This document shows positions 9,109 to 18,564 of a stretch of 64,000 bases of DNA, one piece after another. Where the stretch lies: positions 2,628,001 to 2,692,000 of the forward strand of contig NZ_LT629752.1 in the NCBI RefSeq assembly GCF_900105145.1. Reading direction: 5' to 3'. The translations under genes and the position numbers were made by a program. The stretch is from Polaribacter sp. KT25b (GTDB lineage Bacteria > Bacteroidota > Bacteroidia > Flavobacteriales > Flavobacteriaceae). Positions within the stretch are counted from its first letter, which is position 1; every line of letters begins with the position of its first letter. The notes under the pieces are model-generated. The model had not been told where the DNA came from, searched no databases, and saw only the letters and a list, made by a program, of their open reading frames with translations.

Positions 9109-9366
9109 TTATTTATCTATAGAACCTAAAACACGTTTCATAAAAGCATTTAAAGCTTCTTTTTTAGGTGTACCTTCTTTAATCATCTTATCAACTTCTA
9201 AAGCGCCATACATATTAGAAATTAACTCGCCAATAACATCTAATTCTTCATCTTTTAAAGACGGAACTTCTGTTAATGCTTCTAGAGTTTCAATGGTTTC
9301 TAAAAGATAATCTTGATCATTTTCTTCAATAAAAGAAGTTAAATGTTTTATTACAGGTAGTTTCAT
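9109..9366 (-). CDS. DUF6952 family small protein
   Basis: This 85-residue acidic helical protein (MKLPVIKHLTSFIEENDQ; later TLEALTEVPSLKDEE) lacks a signal peptide. In flavobacteria this family is usually found right after thioredoxin and peroxiredoxin, exactly as here: its start is two bases from the thioredoxin stop. A role in peroxide defence is inferred from this context only; the biochemical function is unknown. Confidence 0.7.
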   Translation of the reverse strand: MKLPVIKHLTSFIEENDQDYLLETIETLEALTEVPSLKDEELDVIGELISNMYGALEVDKMIKEGTPKKEALNAFMKRVLGSIDK

Positions 9367-9368
9367 AA

Positions 9369-9677
9369 TTAAATAACTTCTTTTACTAAATCTAATAAAA
9401 CATCAAACTTATTCGTTTGAGTTTGATTTACTAATTTACCATCAACAAATGTTGCAAATGTTGGTAAATTACTAACATCAGCTAATTTTCTACTTTCAGG
9501 AAATTTCTCTGCATCTGCAATAACAAAAGAAACCTCTTCATTTTCTGAAGCCAATTTTTTAAATTTTGGTTTCATAATTCTACAGTTTCCACACCAAGTT
9601 GCAGAATACTGAACTACAACTTTATTGTTATCAGAAATTATTTCTGATAAATTATCTTGACTTAATTCTTGTAACAT
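9369..9677 (-). CDS. Thioredoxin family protein with CGNC active site
   Basis: This 102-residue single thioredoxin domain has the active site WCGNCR near residue 30, where the usual CGPC Pro is replaced by Asn, and the cis-Pro stretch SNLPTFATF near 70. An in-frame extension to 9716 is possible, but its bases belong to an interspersed repeat, so I start at ATG 9677 (MLQELSQD). It is encoded between peroxiredoxin and the DUF6952 gene and probably reduces that peroxiredoxin in the cytoplasm. The CGNC change may alter redox potential or partner choice. Confidence 0.87.
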   Translation of the reverse strand: MLQELSQDNLSEIISDNNKVVVQYSATWCGNCRIMKPKFKKLASENEEVSFVIADAEKFPESRKLADVSNLPTFATFVDGKLVNQTQTNKFDVLLDLVKEVI

Positions 9678-9692
9678 AATACTGTAATTTAT

Positions 9693-9762
9693 GTCATTGC
9701 GAATGAAATGAAGCAATCTCTAATTTTATTAAAAAGATTACTTCACTATCGCTCTTAATGAC
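9693..9762. repeat. Degenerate interspersed inverted repeat (GTCATTGCGA type)
   Basis: The left arm GTCATTGCGAATGAAATGAAG (first 20 or so bases from 9693) and the right arm ending CTTAATGAC near 9762 are imperfect reverse complements separated by an AT-rich centre. This resembles a mobile-like repeat common in Bacteroidota, with GTCATTGCGA at one end and a CAATGAC-type end at the other. It sits between peroxiredoxin and thioredoxin and may form a hairpin in their shared transcript. Confidence 0.6.
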
Positions 9763-9771
9763 TATTTCTAA

Positions 9772-10413
9772 TTAGTGAGAAGCTAAATAAGCTGCTGTTC
9801 CTTTTGCATCTGGAGACATTGCATCTTTACCTTCTTCCCAGTTTGCAGGACAAACTTCTCCATGAGATTGTACGTGCGCATACGCATCAATTAAACGTAA
9901 AAATTCATTTACATTTCTACCAACTGGCATATGATTAATTCCTTCATGAAAAACAGTTCCTTCTTCATCAATTAAATAGGTAGCTCTATAAGTTACATTA
10001 TCTCCTTCTACTTGAATTGTTTGTGAAGCTTCATCAAAAGTTTCATCAGTAATATCTAAAATACCTAAAATTGAAGATAAATTTCTATTACTATCTGCTA
10101 AAATCGGGTAAGTAACACCTTCAATTCCACCATTATCTTTAGAAGTACTTAACCATGCAAAATGCACTTCTGCAGTATCACAAGACGCACCAATTACAAC
10201 TGTATTTCTTTTTTCAAATTCTCCTAATGCCGCTTGAAAAGCATGTAATTCTGTTGGACAAACAAATGTAAAATCTTTAGGATACCAAAACAATAACACT
10301 TTCTTTTTGTTATTTACTGCTTCTTCTAATACATTTAATTTAAATGTATCTCCCATTTCATTCATTGCATTTACATTTAAATCTGGAAATTTTTTACCTA
10401 CTGCTGTTGCCAT
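9772..10413 (-). CDS. 2-Cys peroxiredoxin (AhpC/Prx1 type)
   Basis: This 213-residue cytoplasmic peroxidase has the peroxidatic Cys in FWYPKDFTFVCPTE near residue 52 and the resolving Cys in GEVCPANWEEGKDAM near 189. These are the hallmarks of the typical 2-Cys AhpC/Prx1 class. It reduces hydrogen peroxide and organic peroxides and is recycled by thioredoxin, encoded next in the operon. katG is divergent and on the other side of a shared 296-base control region, which makes this a peroxide-defence cluster. Confidence 0.93.
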   Translation of the reverse strand: MATAVGKKFPDLNVNAMNEMGDTFKLNVLEEAVNNKKKVLLFWYPKDFTFVCPTELHAFQAALGEFEKRNTVVIGASCDTAEVHFAWLSTSKDNGGIEGVTYPILADSNRNLSSILGILDITDETFDEASQTIQVEGDNVTYRATYLIDEEGTVFHEGINHMPVGRNVNEFLRLIDAYAHVQSHGEVCPANWEEGKDAMSPDAKGTAAYLASH

Positions 10414-12884
<2,471 letters not shown>

Positions 12885-12898
12885 ATGATACTAAACTA

Positions 12899-12935
12899 AA
12901 AAGGATAAGCTTTTATTACGAAAGCTTATCCTTTT
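12899..12935 (+). terminator. Hairpin terminator after katG
   Basis: A perfect 14-bp stem (AAAAGGATAAGCTT / AAGCTTATCCTTTT) with a 9-base loop lies between katG and the ankyrin gene. Some read-through would still let the ankyrin gene be transcribed with katG. Confidence 0.8.
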
Positions 12936-12948
12936 AAAAATAAATTTT

Positions 12949-13449
12949 ATGAATATTTTAAATACTTTTTTCGGTGCAATCCAAAATGTAAATATCAATT
13001 TAATAGAAACACTATTAAAAAAATTCCCAAGTTTAGCTAATTCAAAAGATCAAAGAGGGTTTAGCCCTTTAGTTTTTGCTACTTATTTTGATAAAAAAGA
13101 AATAGCAGAAACATTAATTAAACACAATGCTAATGTAAACCATAGAGATTCTAAAGGAAATACAGCTTTATTAGGTGTTGCCTTTAAAGGTAATGTAGAA
13201 ATTGCAGAACTTTTATTAAATAATAACGCAGAAATAAACGCTCAAAATAAATTAGGTTATTCTGCGCTAATTTTTGCAACATTGTATAATCAACCTAAAA
13301 TGGTAGAATTTTTAATAAAACAAAATGCAGATTTATCTCTAAAAGATATAGAAAATAAAACTGCATTAGATTATGCAAAAGCCAAAGATTTTAAAGAAAT
13401 TATCACTTTATTAGAAACACAAGAAACTACTTACTTGCAAACAACTTAA
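12949..13449 (+). CDS. Ankyrin repeat protein downstream of katG
   Basis: This 166-residue protein has four or five ankyrin repeats (for example RGFSPLVFATYFDKKEIAETLIKH and GNTALLGVAFKGNVEIAELLL) and no signal peptide or membrane segment. Ankyrin genes next to catalase genes are a known arrangement; in Pseudomonas aeruginosa AnkB supports catalase activity. A similar partner role for KatG is an inference from order and spacing (64 bases, with a hairpin between). Its last 23 bases overlap the convergent response regulator gene. Confidence 0.85.
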   Translation: MNILNTFFGAIQNVNINLIETLLKKFPSLANSKDQRGFSPLVFATYFDKKEIAETLIKHNANVNHRDSKGNTALLGVAFKGNVEIAELLLNNNAEINAQNKLGYSALIFATLYNQPKMVEFLIKQNADLSLKDIENKTALDYAKAKDFKEIITLLETQETTYLQTT

Positions 13450-14590
13450 TATCATTTGCTGATACTTCTTTTTCTCCAAGAATTATCAAACGCTCTACAA
13501 CATTTCTTAATTCACGAATATTTCCTGTCCAATCGTATTTTTGTAAAAGATTAATTGCTTCTGATGAAAATGCTTTTTTAGGAGTACCTTGTTCTTGTGA
13601 TATTTTTGCCGTAAAAAAATCTACCAATAAAGGAATATCTTCTCGTCTATCATTTAACGCAGGAACATTTATTAAAATAACCGCTAATCTGTGATATAAA
13701 TCCTCTCTAAAACGACCTTCTGCAATTTCTGTTTTTAAATCTTTATTAGTTGCAGCAACTACTCTAACATTTACTTTTATATCTTTATCAGAACCAACCC
13801 TAGAAATTCTACTTTCTTGCAAAGCACGTAATACTTTTGCTTGCGCAGATAAACTCATGTCACCAATTTCATCTAAGAAAATAGTTCCAGAATTTGCAGC
13901 TTCAAACTTACCAGCTCTGTCTTTATTTGCGCCCGTAAAAGAACCTTTAACGTGTCCAAAAAGTTCACTTTCTATTAATTCTGATGGAATGGCAGCACAA
14001 TTAACTTCAATCATTGGGGCTTTAGAGCGATCTGATTTTTCATGCAACCAATGTGCTACTAATTCTTTTCCTGTTCCGTTTGGTCCAGTAATTAAAACTC
14101 TTGCATCAGTAGCTGCTACTTTTTCAATAATGTCTTTAATATGAGAAATGGCAGCACTTTCACCAATCATTTCGTAGTTTTTACTAACTTTTTTCTTTAA
14201 ACGCTTATTTTCTACAACTAAAACTTTGTTTTCTAAAGCGTTTCTAACAGTATTTAAAAGTCTATTTAAATCTGGCGGTTTTGAGATGTAATCGAAAGCT
14301 CCTAAACGCATTGTATTTACAGCAGTGTCTAAATCTCCATGACCAGAAATCATAACAATTGGAATTTCTGATTTTATTTTTTTAGCTTTTTCTAACACTT
14401 CAACACCATCCATTTTTGGCATTTTAATATCACATAAAACTAAATCATAGTCGTTATTTTTTATCATTTCTAAACCCATTAATCCATCTTCTGCTTCTTC
14501 TACATTATAGGCTTCATTTTCTTCAGAAATTATTTTTTTAAGCACTCTTCTTATCGATGCTTCATCTTCTATTACTAATATCTTACTCAT
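13427..14590 (-). CDS. NtrC-type response regulator: receiver plus sigma-54 AAA+ domain, lacking the DNA-binding domain
   Basis: This 387-residue protein has a receiver domain (phospho-acceptor Asp in LVLCDIKMPKMDG near residue 53) followed by an AAA+ sigma-54 activator domain. Walker A is TGPNGTGKE near 168, the sigma-54 loop reads GSFTGA rather than GAFTGA, and Walker B is GTIFLDEIGDM near 239. It ends just after the AAA+ lid (NIRELRNVVERLI), with no Fis-type helix-turn-helix, so it may act from solution or through another protein. No histidine kinase is adjacent. This short form is, to my knowledge, common in flavobacteria. Confidence 0.9.
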   Translation of the reverse strand: MSKILVIEDEASIRRVLKKIISEENEAYNVEEAEDGLMGLEMIKNNDYDLVLCDIKMPKMDGVEVLEKAKKIKSEIPIVMISGHGDLDTAVNTMRLGAFDYISKPPDLNRLLNTVRNALENKVLVVENKRLKKKVSKNYEMIGESAAISHIKDIIEKVAATDARVLITGPNGTGKELVAHWLHEKSDRSKAPMIEVNCAAIPSELIESELFGHVKGSFTGANKDRAGKFEAANSGTIFLDEIGDMSLSAQAKVLRALQESRISRVGSDKDIKVNVRVVAATNKDLKTEIAEGRFREDLYHRLAVILINVPALNDRREDIPLLVDFFTAKISQEQGTPKKAFSSEAINLLQKYDWTGNIRELRNVVERLIILGEKEVSANDIKLFASK

Positions 14591-14700
14591 TCTCTTATTT
14601 TTCTAAGTTTTAATATTTTAAAGAAAAAAGTTGAAAAAAATCAACAATAAACTCTTATTATTTAAACCCAATTATTATCTTTTTCTTAAAAAAAATCTTA

Positions 14701-15564
14701 TCATTTATTCTGATAAACGTGCACGTCTCTTTGTGGAAACGGAATAGATATATTATTTTTTTTGAATGCTTTATCAATTTCAAAACGAATATTACTTTGT
14801 GTAAATCTCACATCAAAACTATCTTTTAAAGTAAATGCTATTCTAAAACTTAAAGAACTATCAGCAAAATCTCTAAACAAAACCATTGGCGCTGGATTTT
14901 TTAAAACTGTAGGTTGCGATTTGGCGATATTTAGTAAAATTGTTTTTACCAATTCTACATCAGAACCATAAGCAACACCAACATCTACAGACTCTCTAGT
15001 TTCTGTTCCGTTTTCGGTCCAATTAAACAAAATATTTGTTAGATAAAGATGATTGGGAATTACCAAAACCTTATTATCTACAGTAACAGCTCTTGTTGTT
15101 CTTAAACGTATATCTAAAACCCTGCCAACTTTACCTTCGAGCTCAATTATATCGCCAACATGTACAGATTGATCTACCAATATAAAGATTCCAGAAATTA
15201 TATCTTGAAAAAGTGTTTGCAATGCTAAACCAACACCTATTAAAAGAGCTGCAGATGCTGCAAAAACGGCAGTTACATTTACACCAGAAGTGTGCATAGC
15301 AATTAAAAAAATAATTAAATACAAAAACCATTTTAAATAACCAAAAACACTTACAAATTTAAGTTGGTCGTTTTTAGGCATTCTTTTAGTTACAAGACTT
15401 CTAATTAGTTTTAATAAAAAATTAGCAACGATTAAAGCAAAAACAACAAATATTAGACCTTTTACAGAAATACTTATTTCTTTACTAAAAGTAAAGGAAT
15501 AATCTAAAATTGATGTTGCTTGATCTACAATATCATTTGCTACTTTTTCTATATTATCTTGCAT
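14701..15564 (-). CDS. Small-conductance mechanosensitive channel (MscS family)
   Basis: This 287-residue inner-membrane protein has three hydrophobic segments near residues 25-130. The third resembles the pore helix of MscS (AAALLIGVGLALQTLFQDIISG), followed by the beta domain (GDIIELEGKVGRVLDI, then VIPNHLYLTNIL). It is expected to open on membrane tension during osmotic downshock. Its ATG directly abuts the stop of the upstream ABC permease gene, so the two are translationally linked, although a functional tie is not obvious. Confidence 0.9.
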   Translation of the reverse strand: MQDNIEKVANDIVDQATSILDYSFTFSKEISISVKGLIFVVFALIVANFLLKLIRSLVTKRMPKNDQLKFVSVFGYLKWFLYLIIFLIAMHTSGVNVTAVFAASAALLIGVGLALQTLFQDIISGIFILVDQSVHVGDIIELEGKVGRVLDIRLRTTRAVTVDNKVLVIPNHLYLTNILFNWTENGTETRESVDVGVAYGSDVELVKTILLNIAKSQPTVLKNPAPMVLFRDFADSSLSFRIAFTLKDSFDVRFTQSNIRFEIDKAFKKNNISIPFPQRDVHVYQNK

Positions 15565-16890
15565 TTAGCCTTTATATTTTAACCACTTATACAAATCTTT
15601 ATAAGTTGGTTTTTTACCATACATTAAAATTCCTACTCTATAAATTTTAGCCGCTAACCAAACCATAAATATAAATGTTGCTAATAACAAAATCATAGAA
15701 ATTGCTAGTTCATACCAAGATACGCCAAAAGGGACTCGCATTAACATTACAATAGGGCTTGTAAACGGAATATATGAAAATAATACAGCAATAGAGCCAT
15801 GAGGATCATTAATAACCGTTGCAAAACCTACATAAACTCCTAAAATTAAAGGCAACATAATTGGTAACATAAATTGTTGCGTGTCTGTTTCATTATCAAC
15901 TGCTGCACCAATTGCTGCAAAAAGTGAGCTATACAACATATATCCGCCTAAAAAATAAAAGATAAATAAGCAGAACATTTTTAAAAGTGGTAATCTTAAT
16001 ATTTCTTGAACTACCATTTGCATTTTATCAGATCCAGCAGCTTGTTTTGCTGCTTCTAATTGTTCTGCTGGTAATTTTGCAGTTTGCATCTCTACCATAT
16101 CTACTCCAAAAATAGAAGATGCCACAGTTGCTATGATAAATAATAAAATCCCCCAAATAAAGAACTGTAATAAACCCGCAGAAGCATTTCCTAGAATTTT
16201 ACCCAACATTAATTGAAAGGGTTTTACTGATGAAACAATTACTTCTATAATTCTACTTGTTTTTTCTTCAATAACACTTCTCATAACAGATGTACCGTAA
16301 ATCATTACAAACATCATAAGCATATAACCAGCAAGTGCTCCTACTCCAATTTTTAAACCGTTTATTAATTTGGATGATTCTTCGCCAGAAAAATTATACA
16401 TTTTAATATCAGATTGAATTTTGGAAGCATTAATTTGGTTGATATCAATTCCGAAATTATTTAATTTTTCATTTCTGATTTTCGTTTCAACTTTAGATTC
16501 TAAAGCATCCATAATAGACATTCCTGGTGAATCTTTAGAATAAAATTCGATGGACTTTGCTAAAACCTCTAAACTATCTTGTTTAGGAATAATAAGTGCT
16601 CCGTAATAATCGCCTTCTTCTACTTTTTTCTTTGTTTGATCAATTCCGAAAGATGTATAATCTTGATAATGGATTGTTTCTGAATCAGAAAAATCGTCTT
16701 TTGAAAACAATCCTGAATTATCTACATAAACAATTTCTTTAACTTTTTCGTCATTTTTTTTCATCAGGAAAAACACCAAAGCGCCCATACCAACCATTAA
16801 TAACGGACTTAAAAATGTCATCATTATAAATGATTTATTACGCACTTTAGCAATAAACTCTCTATGAATTATTAGTGTTAACTTGCTCAT
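15565..16890 (-). CDS. ABC-2 type transporter permease (NatB/YhaP-like)
   Basis: This 441-residue protein has one N-terminal membrane segment, a large extracytoplasmic loop (about residues 40-175), and five or six C-terminal membrane segments. The stretch SVIEEKTSRIIEVIVSSVKPFQLMLGKILG is typical of NatB-type permeases that pair with a separate ATPase. It probably forms an exporter (sodium, drug or lipid-like substrate unknown) with the ATPase whose gene ends four bases upstream. Confidence 0.9.
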   Translation of the reverse strand: MSKLTLIIHREFIAKVRNKSFIMMTFLSPLLMVGMGALVFFLMKKNDEKVKEIVYVDNSGLFSKDDFSDSETIHYQDYTSFGIDQTKKKVEEGDYYGALIIPKQDSLEVLAKSIEFYSKDSPGMSIMDALESKVETKIRNEKLNNFGIDINQINASKIQSDIKMYNFSGEESSKLINGLKIGVGALAGYMLMMFVMIYGTSVMRSVIEEKTSRIIEVIVSSVKPFQLMLGKILGNASAGLLQFFIWGILLFIIATVASSIFGVDMVEMQTAKLPAEQLEAAKQAAGSDKMQMVVQEILRLPLLKMFCLFIFYFLGGYMLYSSLFAAIGAAVDNETDTQQFMLPIMLPLILGVYVGFATVINDPHGSIAVLFSYIPFTSPIVMLMRVPFGVSWYELAISMILLLATFIFMVWLAAKIYRVGILMYGKKPTYKDLYKWLKYKG

Positions 16891-16894
16891 TTTT

Positions 16895-17824
16895 CTAATT
16901 GTTCTTATTTACTGCTTGAATAAAAATATCGTTTGCACTTGGTATTAATTCAACAAAATGTTGCACTTGACCGCTATTTGTTAAAAATGATAATAACTCA
17001 TTTGCAGAATTATTTTGCCCCAATTTTACATTTAAAGTTAATTCATTTCCTAACAATTTAAAATCCGCAGGAAAAACCTCAAAATTTTCTTTCAATTTTG
17101 CTTCAACTTCTTTTGGATTATCAGTATGTAAACCAACCTGAAAAGTGTTTGTTCTATATTGACGCTTAATATCTGATAATTTTCCGTCTAAAATTTTATT
17201 AGATTTATGGATCAATGCAATTTCATCACACATTTCTTCTACGGATTCCATTCTGTGTGTAGAAAAAATAATAGTTGCGCCTTCATCACGCAATTGTAAA
17301 ATTTCTTTGGCAATTAATTGTGCGTTTATTGGATCAAATCCAGAAAAAGGTTCATCAAAAATTAATAATTTTGGATTATGCATTACAGTAACAATAAACT
17401 GCACTTTTTGCGCCATTCCTTTAGAAAGTTCCTCAATTTTTTTTCCCCACCAAGCAGAAATATCAAACTTATCAAACCAATATTTTAAACGTTTTTTTGC
17501 TTCCGATTTACTTAACCCTTTTAATTGTGCCAAATACAAAGCTTGCTCACCAACTTTCATAGATTTATACAAACCACGTTCTTCTGGTAAATAACCAATA
17601 ACAGCTGTATGTTTTGGTGATAAAGGTTCGCCATCTAACAAAATAGAACCAGCATCTGGCATTGTAATTTGATTTATAATTCTAATTAAAGACGTTTTTC
17701 CCGCTCCATTAGGGCCTAATAATCCATAAACACTTCCTTTAGGAATATGAATAGAAACATCATTTAATGCTCTAAAATCTCCGTAATTTTTAGTAACATT
17801 ATTTATTTCTAGCAAGTTTTTCAT
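16895..17824 (-). CDS. ABC transporter ATP-binding protein (NatA-like)
   Basis: This 309-residue ATPase has Walker A GPNGAGKTS near residue 39, signature LSKGMAQKVQ near 133, Walker B KLLIFDEPFSGFDP near 153 and the switch His in FSTHRMESVEEM. The C-terminal 80 residues are the accessory domain typical of NatA-type subunits. It powers the exporter formed with the downstream permease. The operon is transcribed away from the MarR gene. Confidence 0.92.
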   Translation of the reverse strand: MKNLLEINNVTKNYGDFRALNDVSIHIPKGSVYGLLGPNGAGKTSLIRIINQITMPDAGSILLDGEPLSPKHTAVIGYLPEERGLYKSMKVGEQALYLAQLKGLSKSEAKKRLKYWFDKFDISAWWGKKIEELSKGMAQKVQFIVTVMHNPKLLIFDEPFSGFDPINAQLIAKEILQLRDEGATIIFSTHRMESVEEMCDEIALIHKSNKILDGKLSDIKRQYRTNTFQVGLHTDNPKEVEAKLKENFEVFPADFKLLGNELTLNVKLGQNNSANELLSFLTNSGQVQHFVELIPSANDIFIQAVNKNN

Positions 17825-18015
17825 TGATTAAAGTCGATTTTATTTATGTTGATGAATTACAAATTTAGGTATTTTATAGATATTAGTTTAAAAAGTGTGG
17901 TTTTTGTTACACTCATATTCACTTTGTTTTATTTAAAAAAAATAATGGATTTAAAATTTAAACATCTTACTTCTAACTTCCTTAAAGATAAAAAGTCAAA
18001 TTTTTTGTTAAAATT

Positions 18016-18078
18016 TACTATGCACGCATAACTTTTTTTAAATTTATTATGCATGCATAATAAATTTTTCTATCTTTG
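18016..18078 (+). promoter_or_regulatory. MarR-gene promoter with a 28-bp perfect palindrome and a second half-like site
   Basis: Bases 18040-18067 form a perfect palindrome centred on GCATGC and flanked by TTTATTAT/ATAATAAA. A related imperfect copy, TATGCACGCATAA, lies at 18019-18032. TATCTTTG at 18071-18078 fits the -7 element, so the palindrome covers the -10 to -40 region and would block RNA polymerase if bound. The ATG at 18084 lies only five bases past the -7 element, so the message may be leaderless. Confidence 0.75.
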
Positions 18079-18083
18079 GAGGA

Positions 18084-18545
18084 ATGGATAAAAATAAATC
18101 GATAGATCATCAACTCAGGGCAACTTGGCAAGCTGTTGCAAAAATGTATAACGAACAAGCGGCTAATTATGGTAGTACAATGGCCATTGCTTTTGTTTTA
18201 TTAACTATTGATAAAGTAAACGGCACACCTTCTACAGCTTTAGGACCTTTAATGGGAATGGAACCTACAAGTCTTTCTAGAATTTTAAAATCTATGGAAG
18301 AAAAAGGAGCAATTTCTAGAGAAAAAAATCCTGATGATGGTAGAAGTGTAATTATCAAATTAACAGAGTATGGTTTCGAAATGCGTAAATTTTCTAAAAA
18401 TCATGTGTACCAGTTTAATAATGTTGTAAGAGAATATGTTACAGAAAAAGAGCTAGACAGTTTTTTTAAAGTGACTTCTACCATAAATAAGTTAATTGCA
18501 GACAAAAAAATTTACGAATCTATTAACCAAGAAAATAAGAAGTAG
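18084..18545 (+). CDS. MarR family transcriptional regulator of the fad operon
   Basis: This 153-residue winged-helix protein shows the recognition region EPTSLSRILKSMEEKGAISREKNPDDGRSVIIKLTEYG (first half near residues 60-75, wing near 90). It lies 19 bases upstream of fadN and behind a long palindrome, so it most likely represses itself and the beta-oxidation genes and is released by fatty acid or acyl-CoA. The ligand is inferred from the neighbours. Alternative starts are not close by. Confidence 0.88.
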   Translation: MDKNKSIDHQLRATWQAVAKMYNEQAANYGSTMAIAFVLLTIDKVNGTPSTALGPLMGMEPTSLSRILKSMEEKGAISREKNPDDGRSVIIKLTEYGFEMRKFSKNHVYQFNNVVREYVTEKELDSFFKVTSTINKLIADKKIYESINQENKK

Positions 18546-18564
18546 AATAACAAACAATAAACAA

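Noticed and set aside
9369..9716. Longer thioredoxin start at 9716
   Set aside because: The extra bases belong to an interspersed repeat and add residues unlike any thioredoxin N-terminus; ATG 9677 fits the family length.
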